A stretch of DNA of 64,000 nucleotides from Candidatus Thorarchaeota archaeon (GTDB lineage: Archaea; Asgardarchaeota; Thorarchaeia; Thorarchaeales; Thorarchaeaceae), in contig PRDJ01000041.1 in the NCBI GenBank assembly GCA_003345555.1, positions 1-64,000 on the forward strand, in the 5' to 3' direction. Positions 20,523 through 29,894 of the stretch are shown here, in pieces (the first letter of the stretch is position 1; each line of letters begins with the position of its first letter). The notes beneath the pieces were generated by a model that did no database searches, was not told the origin of the DNA, and was given only the letters and a program-made list of their open reading frames with translations. Position numbers and translations under genes: made by a program.

Positions 20523-21836
20523 GTGTCGTTCTTGGATTCAAGAATCTCTGGCTTCTACAAGCTCACAAGAGAAGAACGGGTCAAGAGACTATCAGAGATA
20601 GTGGGGATAAGCGATAGTGATTTTGCGGCTCTCGTAGATCCCGGGAAGGTCGAAATGGAGACGCTCGACCACATGATTGAGAATGTGGTCGGTGCAATGA
20701 CTCTGCCCGTTGGAATAGCGACAAACTTCTTGATAGATGGAAAAGACTACTTGATTCCGATGGCAATTGAAGAGCCATCCGTGGTCGCCGCGGCCAGCAA
20801 TGCCGCGCGCTTTGCTAGAGACCATGGCGGATTCACAGCGACAGATACTGGTCCCCTCATGATAGGACAGATCCAGGCGGTTGACATTGCCAAGCCGAAT
20901 GAAGCGAAGCGAGAGATACTGAAGGCTAAGGACAAGATCATAGAATTAGCCAATGCTCAAGATCCTGTCTTGGTGCGTTTTGGAGGCGGAGCCAAGGACC
21001 TTCGTGCGAGAGTCATAGAAACAAAGGTTGGGCCGATGGTCATCACAGAACTGATCGTTGACACTCGAGACGCCATGGGCGCAAATGCTGTCAATACGAT
21101 GGCAGAAGCTGTCGCCACCATGATAGAGAAACTGTCGGGCGGCAGGGTCTTATTGAGAATTCTGTCAAACCTAGCAGACCAGAGGCTTGTGCGGGCAAAG
21201 GCAACATTCGACAAGGTACTCCTCGGTGGCGACGAAGTGGTTGATGGCATAGTAGCTGCATGGGCATTTGCTGAGGCAGACCCGTACAGATGTGCGACCC
21301 ACAACAAAGGGATAATGAATGGGATTGACGCAGTCGTGATAGCAACTGGAAACGACTTTCGTGCAATCGAGGCGGGAGCACATAGCTATGCTGCCACGCA
21401 TGGATACACGTCCTTGACGAAGTACGAAAAGGACGCTGATGGCAACCTGGTTGGTTCGATAGAAATCCCGATGGCAGTAGGGCTTATTGGGGGCGCGACA
21501 AAGATTCACCCTGCAGCAAGAGCATGCGTGAAGATACTCGGAGTGAAGACCGCACAGGAACTAGGTCATGTTGTCGCAAGTGTTGGTCTCGCCCAGAACC
21601 TAGCAGCACTTCGAGCGTTGGTATCGGAAGGTATTCAGAAAGGGCACATGGCACTCCACGCCCGGAACATCGCAGCTACAGCTGGCGCAAAGGGAGACAT
21701 GATTGAAGTAATCGCGGACCAGCTCGTGAAAGAGAAAAACGTCAGAGCAGAGAGAGCAAAGGAGATCCTTGATGGGATGGTGGCAAGCGAAACCAAATCG
21801 CGTGCCGCCGGGGCAGGCAAGAAACCAACGAGATAA
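20523..21836 (+). CDS. Hydroxymethylglutaryl-CoA reductase, class II-like
   Basis: 'SRISGFYKLTREERV', 'MIENVVGAMTLPVGIATNFLIDGKDYLIPMAIEEPSVVAAASNAA', 'DTRDAMGANAVNTMAEA', 'AELGHVVASVGLAQNLAALRAL..GIQKGHMALHARN'; GTG start. Confidence 0.9.
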   Translation: MSFLDSRISGFYKLTREERVKRLSEIVGISDSDFAALVDPGKVEMETLDHMIENVVGAMTLPVGIATNFLIDGKDYLIPMAIEEPSVVAAASNAARFARDHGGFTATDTGPLMIGQIQAVDIAKPNEAKREILKAKDKIIELANAQDPVLVRFGGGAKDLRARVIETKVGPMVITELIVDTRDAMGANAVNTMAEAVATMIEKLSGGRVLLRILSNLADQRLVRAKATFDKVLLGGDEVVDGIVAAWAFAEADPYRCATHNKGIMNGIDAVVIATGNDFRAIEAGAHSYAATHGYTSLTKYEKDADGNLVGSIEIPMAVGLIGGATKIHPAARACVKILGVKTAQELGHVVASVGLAQNLAALRALVSEGIQKGHMALHARNIAATAGAKGDMIEVIADQLVKEKNVRAERAKEILDGMVASETKSRAAGAGKKPTR

Positions 21837-21846
21837 TGCTAGGATA

Positions 21847-21880
21847 ACATCTAGGCTGTCAGTGTGCTGACCCTAGATGT
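21847..21880 (+). terminator. Strong stem-loop immediately downstream of the HMGR stop
   Basis: ACATCTAGG[CT]GTCAG-TGTG-CTGACCCTAGATGT: 14 bp stem with a 2-nt bulge, 10 nt after the stop; T-run (GGTTTTTCG) about 15 nt further on. Confidence 0.55.
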
Positions 21881-22011
21881 CGAATACACTAAAGCGGTTT
21901 TTCGACAGCCAATACGTCAGAGTAACATATTTGTGCTTCACGCGCCCTAATTGTTCTCTAGTTCAGCGTTTGAGTGCAGTCCATAGACGCGCCGTCCGGA
22001 GCTTGAAGAAT

Positions 22012-22761
22012 ATGGAAGACGAATGTGGCCAGTGGGAAAGGCTTGCAGGTGAGTTCGCTGAAGCCGAGAAGTACTTTCAGGCTGCGAACCAGTACAAGCA
22101 GGCTGCAAGCTGCTATCTCGACCATGTTGTGGAGATGACCCGGAAAGCAGCCGAGTACTTTCATCGGTATGCAGAAATGAGCTATGAGAAAGGCGACCAC
22201 AAGGCTGCTGCTATGGCCTACTTCGAGGCGGCCAGTCAGTATCGGCAGGTGGATGAGCAGGCCACTGCACTCACTCTCTTCGAGAACGCAGCAAGAGAAG
22301 CCCTCGAGGGAGGGCTGACCGAAATCGCAGCGCAGTCGTACCTTTGGGCTGCCCATGCATGTCACAAGCTAGGCAATGCGGACTACTTTCTTACTTGCGC
22401 CGAAGAGATGGCAAAGCTCTATGACAAGGCTGCGGAAGAAGCTCTCCAAGATGGAAAAGCAGAGAGAGCTCTCATAGATCTGTCTCTCGCGGCCATGGGG
22501 TTCGCAACGATTGAAAAGGCACCCGAGGCAAAAAAGAGGATAGACAGGGCAAAACGCATAGTGGACAAGACCGCTTGGGATTGGCTCAAGACGCTCCTGT
22601 CATTCAGCCAAGCTCTGACCGAGAACCGGTTTGATGACGCCCGCGACCTTCTGAAGATGTTTAAACAGGAGGAGACAATCATGGGAGTGATGGATGCCTG
22701 TCTAAGCATCCTTGAAGAAAGAGAGAAGAAGCGAAAGAAGGTTGGGTCAAAGAAACCCTAA
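22012..22761 (+). CDS. SNAP/TPR-like helical-repeat protein
   Basis: Repeats 'AEKYFQAANQYKQAASCYLDHVVEM..AAEYFHRYAEMSYEKGDHKAAAMAYFEAASQYRQVDEQATALTLFENAA'. ORF opens at 21877; ATG at 22012 (MEDECGQWERLAGEFAEAEKYF) is the likely start. Confidence 0.65.
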   Translation: MEDECGQWERLAGEFAEAEKYFQAANQYKQAASCYLDHVVEMTRKAAEYFHRYAEMSYEKGDHKAAAMAYFEAASQYRQVDEQATALTLFENAAREALEGGLTEIAAQSYLWAAHACHKLGNADYFLTCAEEMAKLYDKAAEEALQDGKAERALIDLSLAAMGFATIEKAPEAKKRIDRAKRIVDKTAWDWLKTLLSFSQALTENRFDDARDLLKMFKQEETIMGVMDACLSILEEREKKRKKVGSKKP

Positions 22762-24020
22762 GCTACTCTGACAAGAGCTGTCTTGGCCGTCTCCTTTTCT
22801 TGAGTAGGTTCCTTTGTCTTGATTGTGACAAGACCATCCCCACGACCCACTGCTTTCACATAGAGCAGGAATCTCATCTCCTCGCCCGTAGCAAGGAACT
22901 GGATTGACTTCTGGTCATTCCCCAGTGAGAGCTGAAGTCCAGCTGATAGCTCAGTGGTGACTGTGATATTGCTTGCCGCACCATGTCCGCTGTTCTTCAA
23001 CACAACGTCGATCACAACTTCATCACCGACTGAACAAGACAGCTGCTGCGGGTTCAGAGACAATTCGAGCAGAGGCGGTGCAGGAGAAACCCCGAATCTT
23101 ATTGTATTGCTCTGCCTGTTCACGAGGACTTTATCGCCTTCCAGTCTCATCTTGATTGGCCCTACTACTCCACCGCCATCCAGAATCGGGGTCACTTCCA
23201 TGAGCCACGAATCTTCCGTAGCGACGTTGCCAGCGATTTTCGGCATTTTCGACATGACAAGGTTCGACGATAAGGAAACACGGTAGTCAACGACGCGGAC
23301 TGAAGCAGGACATCTGTACTTGACTTCAAACTCGATTGGCGTCTTCACAAGAACAGTATCTTCCTTTCGGCCGGCCCATTCTACGACGACGTTTGTATCA
23401 AGCGCCAATTTCAATGATGAAACTATGAAATCGAGTAAGGTCGACTCTGAAGGCTTACCCTTGAATTGATCAACAGCCTTCTGAAGCTCCTTCCGCGTTA
23501 CGCCCTCGCCCTCGCAGAGTATTGCTACAGCAATGGCGGCCAGATTGAGAGCAGGGTTTCTTTCCTCTGAAGACCCCGTTAATCGCCCCTCTGCTTTTCG
23601 GAGGAGATTCACGGCAGTCTCGAAGCTTCGGGCGGCAAGGTAGCAGAGGACGGCCGTCGATAGGGCTCGAGCAGACTCACCACCCTTTCTGTCGTGATGG
23701 TAATGGTCAGATGCTTCAGAGTACATACTGCCGGCTTCTTGGAATCGACCGTCGGCCACCAAAGCTTCGGCTGCAGTGGTCTTGATGTCACCTGCACGGA
23801 CATGGTCCTCCGATTGCAGGGCACAGTTTGCCGACTCTCGGAAGTATTTCACAGCAAAGTCGATTTCCTCTGCTTCCAGAAACAGTCTTGCAGCATGCTC
23901 GTATTCCTGACTCGCATAGTCAGGATAGTTGCTCTGAAGCTCATTCAACGCCTTCTCAATATACTTCTTCGCTTTGGAAACGGGATCTCGCTTAAGGAAT
24001 CCAACCATCTGCGGTGTCAC
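22758..24020 (-). CDS. TPR/SNAP-like N-terminus plus CARDB-like beta-sandwich C-terminus
   Basis: 'PVSKAKKYIEKALNELQSNYPDYASQEYEHAARLFLEAEEIDFAVKYFRESANCALQ' then 'LELSLNPQQLSCSVGDEVVIDVVLKNSGHGAASNITVTTELSAGLQLSLG'. Confidence 0.65.
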   Translation of the reverse strand: MTPQMVGFLKRDPVSKAKKYIEKALNELQSNYPDYASQEYEHAARLFLEAEEIDFAVKYFRESANCALQSEDHVRAGDIKTTAAEALVADGRFQEAGSMYSEASDHYHHDRKGGESARALSTAVLCYLAARSFETAVNLLRKAEGRLTGSSEERNPALNLAAIAVAILCEGEGVTRKELQKAVDQFKGKPSESTLLDFIVSSLKLALDTNVVVEWAGRKEDTVLVKTPIEFEVKYRCPASVRVVDYRVSLSSNLVMSKMPKIAGNVATEDSWLMEVTPILDGGGVVGPIKMRLEGDKVLVNRQSNTIRFGVSPAPPLLELSLNPQQLSCSVGDEVVIDVVLKNSGHGAASNITVTTELSAGLQLSLGNDQKSIQFLATGEEMRFLLYVKAVGRGDGLVTIKTKEPTQEKETAKTALVRVA

Positions 24021-24078
24021 CAGTCAATGAGGGTCGAGTTTAAGGTGGGTTTTGTGTGTTTCGGCTGATGATGATAGC

Positions 24079-25290
24079 ATGGAAAGTGATATCCTCCCGT
24101 ATTGGACTGACCCGTTGATTCCGGAATTCAGGGTCACTGTATTGGATTGTCAGCCTGTGGGCAAGGCTTTCGAAGTCAGAATCCGAGAGAACGTCATTAG
24201 GCCCGAAGGCGGCGGCCAAGCAGGAGACAGAGGCGAACTGAGAATCGGAAAGAAGAGTGTTCCGTTCACTGACACCGTTATGAGGGAACAAGGTATCGCT
24301 GTCGTCACCCAAGAACCTGTCTCGGGGCGGACAGAAGCTGCACTAGTAGTGAACATGGATTGGAGAAGGGCAATGATGCGGAACCACAGTGCCGAACACT
24401 TGTTTGTCGGCACCCTCAGGAAGCACAAGCCCCAATTGCAGCCGGGATATATCTGGATTGATGGCAAACATGGAATCGTCGAGTTGACGGGAGCCTCCGT
24501 AGCAGTAGAGGATATTCTGAGAGCCGAATCTGAGGTTCAACACCTAGTGGCGCTCGATATCCCTGTTACTACCGAGATTGTCGATTCTTCACGACTTGAT
24601 GCAAGCGTGAGAGTCCGCGAAGGAGTGACCTCCAAGCACGACAGATTGCGGATAGTGAAAATAGGGGAGTCTGACAGTTCGGCCTGTTCAGGTACTCATG
24701 TGCTGAAATCCGGAGACATAGGGCTGTTCAAAGTGGTCGACTACAAGCTTACGGATTCCAGCGTCCGGCTTGAGTTCGTGGCCGGTGAACCGGCATCGGA
24801 GCTTGTCTCCAGTGTGTTTAATGCTGCGCTTACAAGGAAGTACGAATATCCTTACGAATTCGACCAGCTCGGGGCAGTACTAGACAAGAGCAAGACTGCA
24901 TGGAATGAGCGGAATGAGCTCCTTGATACTGTCGAGCGTTTAGTTGTCGAGCGGCCTGTCGTAGAGGTGGCAGGTAAGATTGCATTTGTTCACGAGTATC
25001 TGCCCGCTTTTGACACGAACAGAATGAAACGACTTGTCAAGAAGATGCACATGACGGGTGCTTCAATAGTCCTCTTGATGTCCCCCGGAGAGAAGTCTAA
25101 CTTCATAGTTGTGACTAACGACATCAATGATTCAGCGGAGAGCATCGTGGGCGATTTGATAAGACAGATGGGAGGAAAGGGAGGAGGGAGCAACGACGTG
25201 TACACGGGAGGGTTCCTGGGTGTACGCAACCCCTTGGAGTTGTATGATCGTCTCGTCATCGGACTGAAGCAGCGTCTGGGGACACTCTGA
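24079..25290 (+). CDS. Alanyl-tRNA editing protein (long AlaX type with DHHA1-like C-terminus)
   Basis: 'RPEGGGQAGDRGEL', 'RNHSAEHLFVGTL', 'DSSACSGTHV', 'QMGGKGGGSNDVYTGGF'. ORF opens at 24052, ATG at 24079. Confidence 0.85.
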   Translation: MESDILPYWTDPLIPEFRVTVLDCQPVGKAFEVRIRENVIRPEGGGQAGDRGELRIGKKSVPFTDTVMREQGIAVVTQEPVSGRTEAALVVNMDWRRAMMRNHSAEHLFVGTLRKHKPQLQPGYIWIDGKHGIVELTGASVAVEDILRAESEVQHLVALDIPVTTEIVDSSRLDASVRVREGVTSKHDRLRIVKIGESDSSACSGTHVLKSGDIGLFKVVDYKLTDSSVRLEFVAGEPASELVSSVFNAALTRKYEYPYEFDQLGAVLDKSKTAWNERNELLDTVERLVVERPVVEVAGKIAFVHEYLPAFDTNRMKRLVKKMHMTGASIVLLMSPGEKSNFIVVTNDINDSAESIVGDLIRQMGGKGGGSNDVYTGGFLGVRNPLELYDRLVIGLKQRLGTL

Positions 25291-25292
25291 GT

Positions 25293-25778
25293 CTATTTCA
25301 GTCCATGCTTCCTTGCTACCTCACTCCAGAACTTCTTGACCGCCCATGGCACTGCCAAGAACTCTTCGCGGAACTCATCGAAATTGAGTCCCTGAGCCAT
25401 CATCTCTTGCGAGGTGCCTATCATGCCCCGGGACTCATCAAAATCAAAACAGACCTCAGCATATTTCCTGTTGCATCCTAGCAGGTCAAGGAGGACGTCG
25501 GCTTTCTTGTCCGGAGGTATGTTAGCCAAGGGATAGACATCACAATACACTTCGACCCATTTCTCTCTTGGGCGAATCCATATGGTATATCGGAAATAGC
25601 CTTCTTCAGCTGTTCGTCCGGGAGCAGCAGGCCTGTCATCCTTTCTTTCACTGAATAGAAGCTCAAAGATGCCGTCCTTGTATGTATACTTCATTTTCAA
25701 GAAATCTAGATACTCCGATATCTGAGCCTTCAGGTCTGTCAAGTGTCTCTCCCTACGCCGCAAAGAGACGTGACCCAC
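25293..25778 (-). CDS. Conserved hypothetical, possible YbjN/secretion-chaperone-like fold
   Basis: 161 aa; 'ISEYLDFLKMKYTYKDGIFELLF..RYTIWIRPREKWVEVYCDVYPLANIPPDKKADVLLDLLGCNRKYAEVCFDFDE'. Confidence 0.55.
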   Translation of the reverse strand: MGHVSLRRRERHLTDLKAQISEYLDFLKMKYTYKDGIFELLFSERKDDRPAAPGRTAEEGYFRYTIWIRPREKWVEVYCDVYPLANIPPDKKADVLLDLLGCNRKYAEVCFDFDESRGMIGTSQEMMAQGLNFDEFREEFLAVPWAVKKFWSEVARKHGLK

Positions 25779-25863
25779 ATAAGCTTATTCTTTAATCGAC
25801 GGCCTCAGAACGTCAGTGACTTATTCACTATCCGAATCACCTCAGCTTAAATCTGAGAAGTTC

Positions 25864-27456
25864 TCAACTGAAGCTTGTCTTGCTCCAGTTCACCCGAAAC
25901 ACAGACATTGTGTCTCGTCCGCTTATGAAATTGTCCTCCAAATGAACCGTATAGATTTTGTCGTACGCGCCGGGTAGCCAGTACCAGTAGAAGAATATCT
26001 CATCGAAGAACACAAAGTAGTCGCATCCGTGGTTTTTGAGGTAGCTCAAAGTCTCTATAACGGTCATGTTGCCGTGAACGATGGCAGGAGTCACGAGACC
26101 AGCCAAGTCTATCACAGAACGTCCGGAGAAGAAACGCAGCGCTCCAGCATCGTGAATTGCGAAGACTGCATCTTCCGGTGTATTGTCTCTCAGCCAGATG
26201 CCAATCTGGACTTGCTGCTCGTTTATGTTCTTTACAGCGTTGCCAAATAGCTGTGCTTGAATGAAATACTCGGGGAGGAGCGGTACTAGTACGAGGTCTA
26301 TGACAATGAACACGGCAGCAACCTGTACAAGTGCTTCTGTTCCTGGCCGAATTCTCGCAGTAAACAATCTTTGAAACAAACAAGCAAATCCAGCAACCGC
26401 AGTAATGACGAGCAGGTCGAAGACTGGCACAAGATACCTTGCGTTATTGATGAGTGCCCCATATGGATTAGAAAATCTGTAGAGCAGTAGCAGAGAGAGA
26501 CCCAGCAACCATGTATAGGGCTTTCCCTTGATAGCCAGATAGATGCCTGAAACTACCCCGATAGTGATGAAGGGGAACTCAAGCAACCAAACGGACCACC
26601 AGAAATCCCAAGCCTCGATTTCCGAAACGTTTGGCACGTGAACCTTTGCATAGAAGGTATCGGGCAGGGGATATCCCGTTGTACTGAGGCAGTACATGAC
26701 CCAAGGAACCACAACAAGCAAAGCCAATGCCCCAGCCAAGAGGAACGAAGCTACACGGCGGAGTGTAAGTTGTCTTCTGATTGTGACAATCAGGAATCTC
26801 ATCGGAAAGCAAACCAAACACACCAAGATACCCTCGGGCCTTGAAAGATAAGCAAGTCCTGCAACAACTCCTAACAGAGGATCGTACTTCACCTCGGTCT
26901 TGTCAAGGAGGTAAATGGAGAGCATTAGCATGAAGACGAAGAGGGGTGTTTCCATGCCAGAGAGCATCAGCCAAGTGTTTCTCGGAAACAGAACAAAGGC
27001 AGCCATGGCGAGAAATCCCCAAACAGTATGTCCTGTATAGCTTCTCACGACAAGTCCGACCAGAAAAGTGCATAGACAGTAGAGAACTGTCGCGATCACG
27101 TAAGTTCCCAATACCAGCCTTTCAGGATCGTTGGTGAAGAGAAGAAGAGAACTAAGCAAGATGGACCACAGAGGACTTGTCGAACCGGTCGACGGAACGC
27201 CTGGTGAATACTCCCAAGGGTGACCTTCATAGATTGTCCGGGCGAATTGGAGGTGAATCCAGGAGTCATCAAGTGCGAACCCTGGCTGGGTCCACATGAG
27301 CAGCGTGACGAAGTAATGAATGCACGATGTGACAGTCATCAAGATCGAAAAAAGGAGAATCTCCACTCCCGCTTTGTGTCCCGGAAGCCAATCTGAGATG
27401 CGGTCACTGATACGCCGCTTCGTCGGACCAGCAGCTTGCAATCCTTGGCCCGCCAA
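25864..27456 (-). CDS. Polytopic GT-C-like glycosyltransferase (ArnT/GT39/GT87-like)
   Basis: Multiple TM segments; 'GFALDDSWIHLQFARTIYEGHPWEYSPGVPSTGSTSPLWSILLSSLL' acidic motif in the first loop. Confidence 0.65.
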   Translation of the reverse strand: MAGQGLQAAGPTKRRISDRISDWLPGHKAGVEILLFSILMTVTSCIHYFVTLLMWTQPGFALDDSWIHLQFARTIYEGHPWEYSPGVPSTGSTSPLWSILLSSLLLFTNDPERLVLGTYVIATVLYCLCTFLVGLVVRSYTGHTVWGFLAMAAFVLFPRNTWLMLSGMETPLFVFMLMLSIYLLDKTEVKYDPLLGVVAGLAYLSRPEGILVCLVCFPMRFLIVTIRRQLTLRRVASFLLAGALALLVVVPWVMYCLSTTGYPLPDTFYAKVHVPNVSEIEAWDFWWSVWLLEFPFITIGVVSGIYLAIKGKPYTWLLGLSLLLLYRFSNPYGALINNARYLVPVFDLLVITAVAGFACLFQRLFTARIRPGTEALVQVAAVFIVIDLVLVPLLPEYFIQAQLFGNAVKNINEQQVQIGIWLRDNTPEDAVFAIHDAGALRFFSGRSVIDLAGLVTPAIVHGNMTVIETLSYLKNHGCDYFVFFDEIFFYWYWLPGAYDKIYTVHLEDNFISGRDTMSVFRVNWSKTSFS

Positions 27457-27695
27457 AGCTGACTCTCCCGAGTCAAACTCTCCACCCTAAGGACAACATA
27501 AACCTTGGGAACACGGCTGCCCACGGCCATGCAGGTCGGTCAGAACTCGGAGAAAAGACAAAGTCAAGGAGATACTTTCGGAAACCCCCCTCTGGGATGC
27601 TCATGTTCCAAGTGTCATATTCCTGTGTTGAACAACTGGCTTAGCAATCCTCGCAGTCGAATAACTCAGTCTGGAGAAGTTCAGGTTGGGTTAGA

Positions 27696-28853
27696 ATGTC
27701 AATTGGACAAGTAATCACGACCCAAGTTCAACTGGTTCCGATGCCAGTGAGAAGATCATTCACAGTATTCAGTCCACCCGGTATTTCTGTCGAACCCGCC
27801 AAGTATCCGTACTTGCTTGCAGGCGTACTCGCTTCGACCGACGCTTCAGAGCATCTTTCAATTTACGATCATCCTGGGGCTTGGAAAGGTCTAGATCGTG
27901 AAGCAGTCATCACCATGAGAAGGTGCCTCTATAGATTCGTTACACCAGTCAATGCTCGAGAGATGTATCCCAAAGACACAGTTCGGGCTCTCCAGACAAT
28001 AGCCCTCTCTGTTAGCCCTGTAGCGATACGTGTCGAAACAAGTGAGATTCCACCCATCAGAATCCAGACTCAACCCGCTCTGCTCCCGTCAAGTCCATCA
28101 GTCACTGTAAAGTCAATCGAACTCCTCTCGGAACCAGAGATCACCAAGGTGGCAGAGAGAATCACCAGCAAGGACATTCCGGCATCTGACGGAATCTGCC
28201 AGCTCCTTGAATACGACTATAGCCTTGACCAAGTTGCCCGCCTGCTGGCTGTTGGTCTCTTGGGAAGACTCAACAGCAGAAGGCTCGTCCCCCTAAGGGG
28301 AGCATACAAGGCAGCAATCGATGCCTTTGTCAGCAAGGTCCTGATGGATATCGTTGAGAGGCCGTCATCTCAAACATATAGAATCCACCTTGGCAGTCTA
28401 TATGGAGACACCTTTGTGGTACTATTCCAACCCGGCGACCCCAGAGTCGACTACCTCCGGGTGGAGACGGGGAATGGGTCTCAGTCAGGAGGCTACAGCC
28501 TAGAGGACCCTCGCCATCCGACAACGGATCCAAAAACGTCCATCTACGCCGACCACGCAAGGTTTTCAGCATACCAGTGCCTAGCGAGGGAAAGGAACAA
28601 CTCCCATATCATCGTCTTTCACCACTCTCGAGGCCAGCTGAATCAACTCCTTGGACCTTGGCTGGTCAGGGCAGGCGTGGAGGAAGCTCTCGACTCGGAA
28701 CCCATTCTATTTGACAATACGCAGGACATGGCGCAGGCCCTGAACTCGATTCTTACTCCGGAGCTCAGAGCAGTATTCCGCGAATCGCCAATACCGTCTC
28801 GATTGGGACTCAATGGTGATGCAGTCGAGTTGCCTACTCCTCTCTCTTCTTAG
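27696..28853 (+). CDS. Divergent Nre-like protein (archaeal NreA/B family, putative DNA repair)
   Basis: 'FSPPGISVEPAKYPYLLAGVLAS', 'VARLLAVGLLGRLNSRRLVPLRGAYKAAIDAFVSKVL', 'YGDTFVVLFQPGDPRVDYLRVETG', 'NNSHIIVFHHSRGQLNQLLGPWLVRAGVEEAL' follow the Nre domain order. Confidence 0.5.
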   Translation: MSIGQVITTQVQLVPMPVRRSFTVFSPPGISVEPAKYPYLLAGVLASTDASEHLSIYDHPGAWKGLDREAVITMRRCLYRFVTPVNAREMYPKDTVRALQTIALSVSPVAIRVETSEIPPIRIQTQPALLPSSPSVTVKSIELLSEPEITKVAERITSKDIPASDGICQLLEYDYSLDQVARLLAVGLLGRLNSRRLVPLRGAYKAAIDAFVSKVLMDIVERPSSQTYRIHLGSLYGDTFVVLFQPGDPRVDYLRVETGNGSQSGGYSLEDPRHPTTDPKTSIYADHARFSAYQCLARERNNSHIIVFHHSRGQLNQLLGPWLVRAGVEEALDSEPILFDNTQDMAQALNSILTPELRAVFRESPIPSRLGLNGDAVELPTPLSS

Positions 28854-28875
28854 AGACAAGTGCAAAAAAGTTGAG

Positions 28876-28893
28876 GTAGGACGTATGTCCTAC
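28876..28893 (-). terminator. Stem-loop between convergent genes, overlapping the minus-strand stop codon
   Basis: GTAGGAC-GTAT-GTCCTAC perfect 7 bp stem; on the minus strand it is followed by CTCAACTTTTTTG. Confidence 0.6.
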
Positions 28894-29894
28894 TCCTTCT
28901 CCTTTGCCTGCTTTCTTGAAGCTCCCTTGTACATGAAAACGAGAGCCACTGCCATCAGTAGGCCCCCTGCTACAAGATCTCCACCCACATATGCTCCCAC
29001 GAGTTCTTGTATAGGCGCGAACGGAATCTCCAGTACGCCAAGGCCCATTGCCAAGAGGACTGCACCGATGATTAGGAGAACGAAGCCGAGCCCGAGCCCC
29101 ATTGCTCTGAATGCTGCAGACCGCGGATACTCACTTTCTATGACATATCCGGTAGAGGCAGACACAGACGCTTTGAAGCTCTTGTTGCCATATCGATACT
29201 GAATCTCCCAGACTGGAACATGAACCAAGAATGTCTCTCCAATGTTGACCTTATCGTCTCTCGATTCAATTTTCGAAATCTCTTGCGTAATCAATCCAGT
29301 CTGTCGGTCAAGCGCAATCTGCTTAGCGGCTGCCTTCGCTCCATCCTCAGACATCTGACTATGAAGCAATGTGCCGCCATACTGCTCCGCGTGGTCATGG
29401 CTGAAGTACTCCTTCGCCCTAGTCGGAATCGCCATCGATTTTATGTCTTGGTCAATCGCGCCTACTCCGGGAACCTTAATCTCGTAGTTCCTGCTGAATT
29501 CGCCAGACTCCGGTTTCCAGAAGAAATCGATCCTCTTGTAGGCCCCGCGGTACTGCGGCCATTCATCGCTGAACGTAGCATCCCGGCCAAGGCCTTTGTA
29601 CGAAGACTGTGCATCGATGCGACTCACCCAGAAGGGGTACCAGATTTGCTCAGCCTTTAGCAGATGGGCGGTCGATCCAAGATCACCGGGCACGCCAAGC
29701 TGCTTTGAGACCCAGTCTAGGAGCGTTGTGAATGACTGATTCTGATCGAAGTGGACACGAATCATGTAGTGCTCCTTTAGCTTGGCTCCTTCAACGGTCT
29801 GTGCAGTCCCACAGAATGGGCATATCAACAACAAATCATCAGGGTTAGATTTGATGTCTCCACCACAAAACGCGCACTTTGTCACTGCTATCAC
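28890..29894 (-). CDS. Membrane protein with N-terminal zinc ribbon
   Basis: 'CAFCGGDIKSNPDDLLLICPFCGTAQTVEG' plus two C-terminal TM segments. Confidence 0.65.
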   Translation of the reverse strand: MIAVTKCAFCGGDIKSNPDDLLLICPFCGTAQTVEGAKLKEHYMIRVHFDQNQSFTTLLDWVSKQLGVPGDLGSTAHLLKAEQIWYPFWVSRIDAQSSYKGLGRDATFSDEWPQYRGAYKRIDFFWKPESGEFSRNYEIKVPGVGAIDQDIKSMAIPTRAKEYFSHDHAEQYGGTLLHSQMSEDGAKAAAKQIALDRQTGLITQEISKIESRDDKVNIGETFLVHVPVWEIQYRYGNKSFKASVSASTGYVIESEYPRSAAFRAMGLGLGFVLLIIGAVLLAMGLGVLEIPFAPIQELVGAYVGGDLVAGGLLMAVALVFMYKGASRKQAKEKE

